This document shows, piece by piece, positions 11,800 to 22,280 of a DNA stretch of 64,000 nucleotides (position 1 is the stretch's first letter; the number at the start of each line of letters is the position of its first letter). A program made the position numbers and the translations under genes. This DNA comes from Cristatella mucedo (lineage: Eukaryota; Bryozoa; Phylactolaemata; Cristatellidae), in NCBI GenBank assembly GCA_009760855.2, contig WPIO01000030.1:4223001-4287000 (forward strand). The letters are read 5' to 3'. The notes beneath the pieces were generated by a model. That model was not told where the DNA came from. It saw nothing but the letters and a program-made list of their open reading frames with translations, and made no database searches.

Positions 11800-11890
11800 G
11801 CAGCCGCATGTAAGAGCCAAGACGTCGTGGGCTCGAGCCCTGCTGCATATGTGAAGCACATGGATAGAGATTAAATTCTCATTGGGCATG
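11800..11890 (+). mobile_element. SINE-A 3' half, diverged
   Basis: It has the SINE-A B box and body (gtcgtgggctcgagccc, then gcatatgtgaagcacat) and the LINE-like tail agagattaaattctc. The tRNA-like 5' half is not clear, so the copy may start near 11,690 in degraded form. Confidence 0.65.
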
Positions 11891-12152
11891 ATGCAAAAGA
11901 AGTTCCGTTAAAATGTAAATGAGATGCCGTTGCTGCCGTGCACGAGCTGTGGGCAATGACTCTAGAATGCCGTCGAGCTGACGGTGCACTCGTTCGTCGA
12001 GCTCGGCAGTGGCACACCATGCTGCAAGCTGTTCGTTGGGTCCGGCCATCTAGAGAGGCAGCGCTGGTGCACCCTCATGCAGCCATGCTGTCGCCCGCCA
12101 GCAGCACGTGCGACTTATCGCACCCCTTTACCAATGGCCCGTAGAGTTACGG

Positions 12153-12154
<2 letters not shown>

Positions 12155-12188
<34 letters not shown>

Positions 12189-12190
12189 GC
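12155..12190. repeat. (CA)n microsatellite
   Basis: About 15 CA repeats followed by a short cgcg run, directly before the zinc-finger relic. Confidence 0.9.
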
Positions 12191-12194
12191 GCGC

Positions 12195-12565
12195 GAAGAT
12201 GAGAGATTGCCGATGCAGCAAGACGTCAGGCTGCAACGACAACCTAAAGAGGCATATGCGAAGGCACTCGGGAGAGCTTGCAGCCATGCAGAGTGTGGCA
12301 AGTGGTTTACGACTTTGTAGACCTGCGAAGGTACCAGTGCATGGGTATGAGGCCACGTGTGTGTGGCACACGTGGAAAGCTGTTCGCACGGCCCAGCAGC
12401 CTGTAGATTCATGTGTGGTTGCAAGCTGGAGTGAAGCCGCCTCGGCGAGACATTTTCGGCAAGACTTCTCGACCGTCCACCTGAGCAGACGTCTGTGCAC
12501 ATACATGAGTGAGAGGCCACATGCATGCGGCACGTAGGGAAAGCGGTTTCACTTTTTTGGTATCC
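12195..12565 (+). pseudogene. Decayed C2H2 zinc-finger array
   Basis: Pieces of C2H2 fingers appear in different frames. One reads CNDNLKRHMRRHSGE, the end of a finger with its H-x3-H and HSGE linker. The next reads CSHAECGKWFTTL, the start of a finger. Further CGK/RGK-F-like starts follow, and near the end come SERPHACGT and GKRFHFF, the TGERP-type linker and a finger start. The knuckle positions (about 12,294, 12,371, 12,455 and 12,533) are 77-84 bp apart, close to the 84 bp expected for 28-residue fingers. Frameshifts, stops and missing cysteines make it nonfunctional. It could be a relic of a host zinc-finger gene or of one carried by a transposon. The parent gene cannot be named. Confidence 0.6.
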
Positions 12566-12744
12566 TCTTCAAAGTTGACTTATCACCATCTAAGTAAATC
12601 AGCTCCATACGTCAAGACTGCTGACTTTCACCTTCAGAGCAGTGAAAAGAATTCGGGCTTGCTTTATTAAAAAACACCAAAGCCAAGCTGGTGTATGCAT
12701 TCTTGATATTCTGACTAGATCTCGGTAATTTGATACCCTGAAGT

Positions 12745-12940
12745 TTTCCGGCTGAATGAAATGCTGAAACTTGTGCAAAACTCTGAAGCTTAGCTTGGCT
12801 AGCTGTCGAAGCATAGAAACTGCTGCAATACACCACTTCTGACCAATCTACGGCGACTGCCCATCAAGCAGTATATCCGTCAAAATCCTGTCACTAACCT
12901 TGAGGTTCCCTTAATTTTTTGCTACTGCCAACGTATATGA
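12745..12940 (+). mobile_element. Old LINE-A remnant
   Basis: The sequence parallels the LINE-A segment around 'LVQNSAARL...HITPLL..LHWLPVKQRI' (ttgtgcaaaactctgaagct, then acaccacttctgacc, then catcaagcagtatatccg). It is far more diverged than the other copies and has no open frame. Confidence 0.65.
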
Positions 12941-13739
12941 ATTATCCTCCTACGAGGTCTGTTGTCGCCCCCTTTTTTCTTACGTGAATAATTCGTTTCA
13001 TAGCATTGACTGGCGATCTTACTAACCAGCGACCATCAGGGTCTCATGGTTCGCTTTTGTGTGCCTATCTTAGCATGATACTTTTCGTGTTATTAACTTG
13101 TGTGGTCTTGCTTATCAAGCAGCAGGCCGGATGGAAATTCGGTTCACTTAGGGTGCTATGCAAAAGACCAAGTATTATTGCCAACATTTGTACCGTCTCG
13201 AAAAAGGCTTCGTTGCAGTCATGAGACTCAATCATCATGTAGGCACACATCATGTAGGCATTCGAATGATTGCCCGGTGTAACTGGCCTTTCAAGCTATC
13301 ACCTGTCAAGAGACAAGCTTTGCAACGTGTCAAGTCTTACCTTAGGTATCTTCTTAGCCTCAGTGGTCAGGTATTGTTTCCGGCAGTAGACGATAAAATT
13401 GTTTCGCTTACATGCACCAGCGATTGACAAATGCTACGGATAAACCAACTTGGGTAATCTACCTTGATCCCTATAATCTTCTGGTGGTACGTGCCGAACG
13501 AAGCGATGCGAAAGGCCTGACGGAAGGACATCCAAGATTTACCAAGGGGCTTACACAAGTTAATTATTCTCTTCCTTAGATAGCCCGAAACTCCAGTTCA
13601 GTTCCGAAGTCTCTTTCGACACACTGTGAACAGTAGTGTCCCAGCTGAAACACCTAGTTTGGCCGACTTTGACCCGCTTGAAAGGTCTCTTTAGAGCTGC
13701 CGAAAAATAATTACCACCTCAGTGACTCGTACGTATTTG
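12941..13739. other. Unassigned stretch
   Basis: No gene or repeat is recognised. A short direct repeat (catcatgtaggcacacatcatgtaggc region) lies at about 13,233-13,259. The open frames here are short and overlap on both strands. Confidence 0.4.
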
Positions 13740-13862
13740 CCCATGGGTAAGGCGCTCGTACTTAACCACCCAGTGGGTCCGAGTCCTTCAGGCGGCAAGC
13801 CACTGTTGCCCACTGTAAGCCACGGCGATAGCCATTGAGGCTTTTCCGCGGCTACATAAACG
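13740..13862 (+). mobile_element. SINE-B-like tRNA-derived element, diverged
   Basis: The tRNA-like head reads gggtaaggcgctcgtactta with ggtccgagtcc as a B box. A body follows (gcccactgtaagccacggcg, then atagcc) that parallels SINE-B. No target duplication is visible. Confidence 0.5.
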
Positions 13863-15085
13863 AAGCAGTCGTATGACCTAGGCTTTGCCTTTAGCGGTTA
13901 CTCTAAAGCTACGATCTCCAAACCCTTAAAAAATTAATTACAGCTTATGCAATTGTAGCGATCGGTATGTGAGAGTTGTACTTTCCAGCTACGGCAACTC
14001 CACCAACTAACTTTTGAAGGCAGGTACTAAGCTTGGCTACCCCCCCCCACCGACACTGGCTAGCGAATCAGAGCGCAGCATTCCTGCTGCCAGGTGCGAA
14101 CGAAGAGGCTAACCTATCGTAACGTAGCGTTCCCGAGTCGCTGACAGACTGTTCTGTTTAGATTTAGCCTCTGCACATGAGTTGAGTTGAGAAAACAACG
14201 TTGCAAAGTAGTGTTTAGCACGAGTGCTCTCGAAAGTAGTTTGCTGTTTAGCAAGACGCACACATTCTAGCTCAGGCGTGGTCCTCCAGCAGGTTCTGTT
14301 TTAGCTCCATCCAAAACAGTGTTATTCCCTAATATATATCGTATTCTCTTTTGGATATTATAAGAGGCTTCAATGTCAAGGCTGGCGTGCCGCCCGAAAA
14401 TCTTCGAACCGCGGTCATGGCAGCTCATTCCAAGAGATTGATATTTGGACCGGGCGAGAAACAAAGCTTTTGAAGGAGCTCTAAATGAAGGATTCTCTGT
14501 GGAGCTGTGTCCCAGGAACCAAAACCTCTGCGAGCCCCCCTTTCCGCATAAGGGCCCGAGTAGTAAACTCAGTACGGCCGTTATTATCCTCATTGTCATT
14601 TGTCAATACACCACGTCATGCTGTACCGCAACCCTAAAGATGAAGGGTTATCCCCATGCTAAATCCGGGCCACGCCCTTGTCCCCCTGTCTCTACGCTCT
14701 TACTGCGGCAGCTCTATGAAGTTAAGGAATCATCCTGACAAAACTCTCGACCAGTCAGCTGGCTACCCAGAGCTCCCGACTTCGACTTTGTTATGTGGGC
14801 ATGATAATCTTTTACAGTCATCGTCAGGAGGGATGCCGAACGGTAGACATGTTTTGTTTTTGTTCGAAGCGAGGCTGTTGACTAATGGCTGCTATTTGTT
14901 GATAGTGAGCCCAGATTTAAAGACTCGAGGCAGAAGTGCCACCGCTTAAGAGGAAGTCACTCAAAGATACCACGTCCTGTACATACTAGTGTCAGGCTTG
15001 GCGGACAATTCAAGCTTCACTCTTTTTAACCAGCCCACCTATTCGACAACCCACGTCATTCCGGTATGCTTTCTCACAGCAGAGT
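13863..15085. other. Unassigned stretch
   Basis: No supported gene. A poly-C run lies at 14,041-14,049. Open frames of 97-110 codons on opposite strands at 14.27-14.95 kb overlap each other and show no domain. Confidence 0.4.
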
Positions 15086-15131
15086 TTGAGAGACTGTGTG
15101 ATGACTAGATAGTCATCACACAGTCTCTCAA
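15086..15131. repeat. Perfect 22-bp inverted repeat with 2-nt spacer
   Basis: The arms at 15,086-15,107 and 15,110-15,131 are exact reverse complements separated by GA. This makes a near-perfect 46-bp palindrome able to form a cruciform or RNA hairpin. No transposon ends or gene context explain it. Confidence 0.9.
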
Positions 15132-15597
15132 TCTCTGTTGGCAATCGAGCCTGCAATTTGTATGCACCAAAAGTCGGTAACTCGCTTCTGGCTCTGATCA
15201 TTACTCCGAGTGACCGTGCCTAATTGAAGACTCAGCTAGAGACGCATGAGTTCCAGTCAGATTTCCCTTCACCCCAGTGAGCTTGTCTGTTTTTTTGTGC
15301 AGGGGCACTTTGCACGAGTATCTGTGCATGACTCAGTGGGCGAGAGCTTTTACTAGCTGGAGGCCACTGGTGTCTTTATGTTTGCTTCAGCATTCTGGTC
15401 AAAGCATGCCGTCGTTAGCTGGCGGGACAAAAGCGCGCCGAAAGAGCTCGAAACGACAACAGTACGCAGGTCAAATGAGCGCCAACAAATGAGCGCAACG
15501 ATAGTTTTAGGAAATGCTGGTTCATTAAGATGTTCACTCATTTAGATTATTGGATTGGAGAAAACAAGCAAATGGCATAACAGCGAGCATATAACAG

Positions 15598-15825
15598 CGC
15601 TGCTAGACCAGCGGCTAAGGCAGCGCTAACGCGGCAGTTAGGGCTGCGGCTCGGGCGGCAAGTGAAGCGCTGCTGAAGCAGCGGCTAGAGCGACGGTTAC
15701 AGCGAAGCTTGTGTGGTGGCTACGGTGGCTTTTAGAGCGGAGGGTAGATCAGCGGCTATTGTTGAAGCTTCAGCGATCGCTCGAGCGGCGGCTAGGGTAC
15801 CGGCTTGAGCGGCAGCTAGTAAGAT
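15598..15825 (+). repeat. Degenerate GC-rich minisatellite, about 12-bp period
   Basis: Repeated variants of gcggctagagca occur in tandem, with drift and a few longer units. Read in one frame they give Ala/Arg-rich peptides, but stops are frequent and no gene is called. The next 130 bp (15,833-15,965) repeats gcgcttttgt motifs. Confidence 0.6.
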
Positions 15826-17230
15826 TGTAGTTTCGCGCTTTTATCATGCGCGAATTTTTCTTGGCCGGTTGCATTTCGCGCTTTTGTCTGTGTGCTTTTT
15901 TTCTCGGCGCGTTATTGTTGGCGCGCCTTTGTCAGGTGCGCTTTTGTTATTACGCACGTAAAGAAAAATTCACTGGCTGCTTATTATTATAGTGAGTTTT
16001 ATGTAATACTTTGCAGAGCTCTCGAGAAGGATAGCCAATACAAGACTTGTTTGATGATTCAGCAAGCACATTCTGTCAAAACTGCCGCCTGATTTCTCTT
16101 TGGACGAAGACAATGCATATTTTGAGATTGTGCGAGTATGCCAAAGTTCAATTTTAGATGTGATTGGAAGTGATTATTAGATACGTGAGAGATTCAAGTA
16201 GTTTTCAGAAGTTTTCTTTTGCGAATCCTGTTTTTTAACAAGTATACCGCACTTAAATGATGCGGTAGCTTGGGATGTTAACTATTACGGCGTGGGCCAA
16301 ACCAATTCGCTCTTTTGTGATATCGCTTCTATATTACCGCGAGTCACTTTATTCCGGACTCCCGCCCTGTACCTTTAATCGCCTGTAATTGGTACTAAAC
16401 TCGACCGCTCCTTCGTTCTGATGTCAACGGCCTAGCTGCCACATCATGCAACTTCTATCTGAGATTCACAAACCCCATATCAACTATTGAATCGACTTAA
16501 AAATTCACTGTCTACCTCCTTAGAGGTCGCTTCACTCACTTGCACCAGCCTACCTTTTCGCCTACTTGCTCCTCCGGTACGCTTCTCCTCTACCCACTTG
16601 TCGGCTTTCAGTCGTCGCATAGTTCCTGTTACTAAATTCATGTATTCTCGATCACTTGCTTGCGCTCTTCATCATGCTGTCTTCCCCATCAAAAATTGAG
16701 TGTCAGTAAAACAAGCTTGTTCCTCTGGACTTGGACGTATCAACAGACTGAGATGGTACTTCAAGGTGAGCTGCGACGTATAAAAGTAGACTCGTTACTG
16801 GCTAGCACGACGAAGTCAAAATGCTGCTGCACGGTCGATTGTATACTAGATCTATGTCAGCTGAGCCAAGTAAAGTCAACTTCGAGTCTGAAAAGGGCAA
16901 ATTGAGCCGTGCTCGAAATCGCTCCATATATACGAGACTAAACTGGTGGTTTTGGTCGTCTGCGAACTTCCTGCGCTGCGTGCGAAGAGAACTGAAGTAC
17001 GAGCTATTTCGACATGGCGAAAATGTATTGCGAACTGCTTCAATGACCACTGTGACCTCGTTGTTTGACTGGTGGACTTCGAAAGGCAGAGCCATCGTGG
17101 TGGCGTCGACTCGAGTACGTGACGCTTATATTTGCTACTTGCTGTGGAAGGCGTTGCCTTTACGTTTGCCACCAATCTTCCGCGGGCAGAGCAGAACGAT
17201 TACGCGAAGCTTCGCGAGATGTCAGTCTGG
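15826..17230. other. Unassigned stretch
   Basis: No recognised gene. Open frames of 97-198 codons on both strands at 16.8-17.5 kb overlap each other and run into the GC-rich fossil that follows. None shows a known domain. Confidence 0.4.
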
Positions 17231-17900
17231 GCATTCTCAAGCTCGGCTGGTAGAGCCGGATGTGGTAAAAGCCGGTCGGACTGACAGGAGCCGACAGAGC
17301 GACGGGCGACAGCGGCTTCCGGCGACGGGCGAGGAGTTGGAGAAGCTCGCGGCGACGATGGCTGGAGGCGATGGAGCAGTGGGCGGCAGCGGCCTTCGAG
17401 GCGGTGCAAGCCAGTGAGGTGGTAACGTTGGCCTGGGCGGCGGCGGTGGTTTTCGAAGTGGCAGTGGTGTTCGAAGTCGCAGTGATTTGCAAAGCGGTGT
17501 AGACCTGGGCGACGCTGCCTGCAAGGTGTCCGCGACAGAGTAGACGCGCGAGACACCCGCAATGGAGGAGACGACCGAGGCGGGGAGACCTGCGAGACGC
17601 CCGCGGCAGGGCTGGGCGAGACGCCCACGTTGGAGCAGACTGGCGCGGCAGAGGAGGCCAGTGGGGTGAAGAAATGTAAGTCCAGACGATGCGTGAAAGC
17701 TGGTGCAGTACGTGGCCGGCAGTTTATCAAATGGTGTGCTGTCGCCTGCGTCCTCCGAGCGGCCGTTGCTTGCTCTAATGTACTCACCAAATTCGTGCCG
17801 TTTCGCGCTCGCCTCCTCGTGCAATCCAGTGCCATCGACTGCATCGACTCCGAGCCAATACCGCAATGCACTGCAGCGAATTGTATGAGGAAGCGCGAGT
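17230..17900 (+). mobile_element. LTR-retroelement fossil, gag-like region (family LTR-G)
   Basis: This GC-rich stretch shares DNA and protein similarity with the coding region of the LTR element at 29.04-30.64 kb. The clearest part is a C-terminal block read as YVAG.L...VLS.ASSERPL in both. An alanine-rich, coiled-coil-prone region lies upstream of it. No LTRs were found at its flanks. It is broken, with several interruptions, and the long open frames on the - strand across it are shadows of the GC-rich sequence. It is older than, or comparable with, the 29-kb copy. Confidence 0.55.
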
Positions 17901-18425
17901 GAAATTTTGTGGGTACTTTGAACGATAGCTTAGTGTAGTATGCAAGCCAAGTTAGAGCTTGGAGCTGCCATTTTCCGGTGGATCTGCTGTGCATTCAGGT
18001 AGATTGCAATAGAGTGTAGGCGAGAAATTTGCAAGATTGAAAAGATGTCCAATTTTGATGTTTTGGATAAGCCCTACGTAGTAGAGCATTACATATCTTA
18101 ACGTCAATACAGTATAGTACATATACTCAGCAAAGAGAAGTCTATTCGACGGGTCAGTAGGATCGCAGGCTTGTAAAAACTGATGCATACCGATAACTAC
18201 TCTCTTACGGCGTCCCGATTTTTACAGCGAAGTTGCTGTCTAGCTTACAGGATGGAGCTCAACTTCGTGAATTTTTTATAAATTAAAGCGAGACAGTTCA
18301 TCAAGTCCGTCCGTCGAGCGGCAAGATGGTACATTTCAGTCACGCGGTAAGATGGCACACTTCAGGCCCCCCCCCCGGTTAGACTCCAAGCCCTAAATCA
18401 TCTATCACTGTTAATTGCATCACCT
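17901..18425. other. Unassigned stretch
   Basis: Nothing is recognised apart from a poly-C run at about 18,368-18,376. Confidence 0.4.
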
Positions 18426-18479
18426 AGTTGCTCGGTGGGGCTGCCGTCGTTTGCATAGCTGCCACATTACCCTGCTTCT
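18426..18479 (+). mobile_element. Short LINE-A RT fragment
   Basis: The sequence agctgccacattaccctgct parallels the LINE-A segment around gttgccacatcacacc. It is only about 50 bp long and abuts the minisatellite that follows. Confidence 0.4.
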
Positions 18480-18627
18480 GTCTGAGCTTCCACGTCTGAG
18501 CTTCCAAGTCTGAGCTTCCACGTCTGAGCTTCCACGTCTGAGCTTCCACGTCTGAGCTTCCACGTCTGAGCTTCCACGTCTGAGCTTCCACGTCTGAGCT
18601 TCCACGTCTGAGCTTCCACGTCTGAGC
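18480..18627. repeat. 14-bp minisatellite (gtctgagcttccac), about 10.5 copies
   Basis: Eleven occurrences of tctgagc fall at exact 14-bp steps from 18,481 to 18,621. The units are nearly identical, with one a-for-c change in the second unit. It separates a LINE-A RT scrap from the endonuclease end of the long LINE-A copy. The - strand open frame here is an artefact of the repeat. Confidence 0.95.
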
Positions 18628-21345
18628 AATTAAAGGTCACACACTCGACCAGATTTATTCAAATAACTGCACTTTGTCATCATCAATTATTACCAAATCC
18701 TGCTTATCTGACCACATGCAGATCTCTTTCAATCTACAGTGTGTGCAAGCCTCATCCTCCTCTAAAATCACCTGTGAATCGCGAAACCTCAAGACCCTTG
18801 ACATCGATGCTGTCCGTCCGAGAACATCTGCTTCGCCTCTGCTGCTCAGTCCCCTCTCCGATCTGTCATCGTTGATAGAGAGCTACAACACGACGTTAGC
18901 TGACACGCTCGACGAGTGACTCGACTTCTGACTAATCGCACTGTGCGCCCTCGCCCAGACGGCCTATGGTTTACCACAGACATTAAACTAGCTAGGTCTA
19001 CTAAGCGCAAGATGAAAAAAGTATGCACATGATCAGGACTGACTGTCCATCGACAGGCATACGATGACTACTGTAGATCGTACCAATCGATCCTAGCAAA
19101 GGCCAAATCTAGCTTCTATAAAAAAAATTGTTGAATCACAAATGCACAATCCAAAAATGCTGATGTCGACGATCAACCATCTCCTTAACCGCTCCCAGAT
19201 TAGCTCCTTACCTGCTGATCCTTGTGATGATCTAGCCGATTGCTTCTCTCGATTCTTTGTGCAGAAGATAAACAAGATCAGGGAATCCATCCCTGCGATG
19301 ACAACCTCCCCACTAGAATGCTGTTCCTCGGTTCCTGGCTGCACCTCAATGTCTGCATTTAAACATCATTAATATGTCATTAGCCTCAGGTCATGTCCTA
19401 GCACTTTTCAAAAAAGCTGTAGTCAGGCCACTTCTCAAGAAAGCTACACTAGGCCAAGAGAACTTAAGCAACTACCGCCCAGTCTCCCTTCTACCATTCC
19501 TATCAAAGACACTGGAACGGGTCGTGGCAGACCAGCTGAACTCATATATCGAAACCCCACACCTTGCTAGTAAGTTCCAGTCTGGCTCTAGAGCTAATCA
19601 CTCCACAGAGTCAGCATTGCTTAGGGTATACAACGACCTACTTAGGAATGCAGACATGGGTAGAGTGTCTCTGCTTGTTTCGCTCAATCTTTCGGCAGCT
19701 TTTGATGCCATCGATCACAAAGTTCTTGTAGAGCGCCTCTCATCTCGCCTGGGCATCACTGGCACTGCTCTGCAATCGTTCAGGTCCTATCTCAGTGGGA
19801 GACTCCAGAGTATTGACGTGAACGGACAAAGATCATCGGAAGTACCTCTGAAATATGGAGTACCTCAGGGCTCCGTGCTAGGTCCGGTTCTTTTCACGGT
19901 TTATACTCTCCCTCTTGCTGATGTGATTGCCAAGCACAATCTAGGCTTTCACATTTATGCGGATGGCACTCAGTTGTACCTTTGCATTGATCCCTCCCAG
20001 CCTTCGAGCACCTCAAATTCTCTCAACTCACTTGCTGCATGCATTGATGACATCCGCACATGGATGGCAGCAAATGTTCCTAAACTAAAAGATGATAAAA
20101 CTAACTTATTAGTTATGGGCACACCCAGTGCGTCACAAAATGGAAAGGCTAACGCTCAAAATTGGCTCAGCCAGCATATTTCCTGTTGAATCAAGCTTGA
20201 AACCTAGGTGTCATGTTCCAAAGTGACCTCTCGTTAGACGACCACATCAGCTCCACAATCAAGTCTGCCTACTTTCAGCTACATAAGATTGCTAAAATCG
20301 GGCTTGTTTAGATAAGGATATCACGTCTAAGTTGGTCCATGCATTTGTGACATCTCGTCTTGACTTCTGTAACTCACTGCTTGCTGGCCTACCGGCATGT
20401 GCAATCAGGCACTTACAGCTGATGCAAAACTCTGCAGCTAGGCTTGTCTGTCGTGAGCGTCGCAGTTGCCACATCACACCACTTCTCGCCGACCTGCACT
20501 GGCTACCAGTCAAGCAACGGATCGACTTCAAGGTTTTGTCGCTCACTTTTAGGTCACTTCATTCTTAGGCTCCAGCCTATCTCTCAGATCTACTCCACCA
20601 CCAGGCCAAGCATCATACCAGCCACTTTTCAGAATCTATCAGCTTACCAATACCTCGTACAAACCTCAAATCCTTTGGAGACTGTGTATTTAGTTCGTAT
20701 GCTCCAAAAGCGTGGAACTTGTAGTTCGATTGCATGCTGGTTGGTACTGCTCCTTTCCTCAACAGCTGGTGGGAGCATCCTCGAAAGGGGCCTGTGCACA
20801 GCTGTGGTCAGCTTCTAATGAGGCGTTCACACAGGCCGATAACCCGCTGGTGAACAGATGGTGGATTCATCATCGGGGTAGGCCAAGGGACAGCCGGAGT
20901 CGAGGAGAGGAGACTCGAGTGTGAGAAGGGGGCGAGTGAAGTCGTGCTCCCTCTGCTCTGTCAGTAGTAGAATAAATTGTTGGCATTGTTCATCGGCTGG
21001 CTCTCTGATGTGCGAACCAAACTACAGAACTCACTCCTGACTTGCATCGCAACATCCCCTGACTTGACCACATTTAAAAAGAACATAATATTATAACATA
21101 TTTAGGATAGCATTTAGTGGGTCCCTGTGATTCGTCCTTCGTGTTCTTACGCGTGCTGACACTGTGCATGCTTTCACTAACCACACTTGCATGCTCAACC
21201 TATGCATATCACCCCTAACCATGTTGTATGTCAAGCATGATATTACCCACCATTCAATCGCGTTTCCCTTTGCAGCAAATGTAAAGCACCCAGAAAGAGG
21301 TTGAGATCTCTGAGGGCACTTGATCAAGGGCATTATTATTATAAT
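18628..21345 (+). mobile_element. LINE-A, longest copy: end of endonuclease, linker, RT, 3' UTR
   Basis: The copy begins with the last part of an APE-type endonuclease (GHTLDQIYSNN, then the SDHMQISF motif). A linker follows (RPDGLWFTTDIKLARSTKRK). The RT then runs from NYRPVSLLPFLSKTLERVV through LNLSAAFDAIDHK and [14 protein letters not shown] to the palm box HIYADGTQLYL, where the usual YADD reads YADG. It ends with the C-terminal LDFCNSLLAGLPACAIRH and HWLPVKQRI blocks. The frame 19,374-20,189 stays open for 271 codons; other parts carry stops and shifts. The order and motifs place it in the L2/CR1 group. A 307-bp solo LTR interrupts it at 20,720-21,026. The 3' end has the family tail and an att-rich run at about 21,290-21,345. 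The 5' part of ORF2 and any ORF1 are missing. Confidence 0.92.
20720..21026 (+). mobile_element. Solo LTR (LTR-S family) inserted in LINE-A
   Basis: A 307-bp insert with TG...CA ends and 7-bp terminal inverted repeats (TGTAGTT / AACTACA) is flanked by a 5-bp target duplication (gaact at 20,715-20,719 and 21,027-21,031). An AATAAA-like signal lies in the right third (gtagaataaattg). These are the marks of a single LTR left after recombination between two LTRs. It is younger than the LINE-A copy it interrupts. A truncated relative lies at 41,823-42,056. No coding part is present. Confidence 0.88.
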
Positions 21346-22138
21346 TATTGTTAAAACTATTCAAATGATGTATTACTCTTTTGTACTGGCATGATTATTG
21401 CTCTTTTAAAATAGTAGTTCAGTTTGTACTACACAATCATTATAAGGGCGCTACCAATATTTAGGGATCGGTGGCAATTCCACGATATTAAATGCCTGAC
21501 AAAGATCTTGACATTGCAGATCACGATCTTGATCAAAATTGTTAGGGCTAGTAGAATGGCAACAATGAACGACGCCCCCACAGACAAGTTGTGGTAATGA
21601 TGACGGCGACTGTATTACATGAAGGCGGCGAAAGCGAACGAACGTACACACTGATGTAGTAGCCGTTGTGTAAGCATCTCCGGGGCGCGAGGAGAGATGA
21701 GAGGAAGAGCGAGAATGAGAACGATTGGATGTCGTGTGCATAGGCCCACGCACCAGCAAAAAGTAAGTCGCTGCAGGGCTAGTGGAGTGACACGAACCGG
21801 CTGACCCGTCGCAGTTAAATCGAGCTTCGTTGGCCGGTACGGTCCGACTGCAGTGCCTAACGAGATGTAAGCATTTCGTCCGTCGGCCGGGTGGAGTGGT
21901 GTGAGTCCGGCTTGGGCGGTACAGCATTTCGGTGTGGCCACGCTCACAGTTGAACAGATAATAAATGGACAAGTAATCTTGTGATAAGAACAGGTGCCTA
22001 TATTAATTAAGCGTTCAATTATCTTCTTACTACTTTTTTTGTTATTAACACCACAGGTTAATTATATTGACATTGTTAGTTCTTTAATATTTTTTTTCAA
22101 TGCACATCAGATCCCCAGTGACAATCTTTGTCAAACTT
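21346..22138. other. Unassigned stretch with a GC-rich block
   Basis: No gene is recognised. The block 21,460-21,950 is GC-rich and open on the - strand in two overlapping frames (173 and 110 codons) rich in Ser, Arg and Pro. There is no known domain. It could be part of an old LTR element, but I found no matching copy in the window. Confidence 0.4.
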
Positions 22139-22280
22139 TGCCGAGCTAGTTTGGTCCAGCGGTTAAGGTGCTCGCCCTCGACCATGGTCTAGCTGAGGTC
22201 ATGGGCTCGAGCCCGGAGGCGTATGTGAAGCGCCTGAATAGAGATTAAGTTCTCTTGGGGCGCTATACAAATGAATTATA
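22139..22280 (+). mobile_element. SINE-A, best full copy
   Basis: The tRNA-like head contains gtttggtccagcggttaagg as an A-box region and atgggctcgagcccgg as a B box. The body gcgtatgtgaagcgcctgaa follows. The 3' tail, agagattaagttctcttggg then gcgctatacaaat, closely parallels the LINE-A 3' end. Other copies lie at 11,800, 41,028 and 49,228. Confidence 0.8.

Noticed and set aside
17200-17994. 264-codon open frame on the - strand
   Set aside because: It lies opposite a GC-rich gag-like fossil whose + strand shows conservation with the 29-kb element. The - strand peptide is His/Arg/Pro-rich without any domain, so it is a shadow.
18480-18627. CRISPR-like repeat array
   Set aside because: Units are 14 bp head-to-tail without spacers, in an animal genome.
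18420-18629. 69-codon - strand frame with a 14-residue peptide repeat
   Set aside because: It is the in-frame reading of a 14-bp minisatellite and no flanking coding sequence supports it.
21451-21972. 173-codon - strand frame
   Set aside because: It is Ser/Arg/Pro-rich, overlaps another frame on the same strand and has no recognisable domain or homologous copy in the window.
22139-22230. Possible functional tRNA gene
   Set aside because: The A and B boxes are present, but no complete cloverleaf or acceptor-stem pairing can be drawn, and the unit continues into a SINE body found elsewhere.
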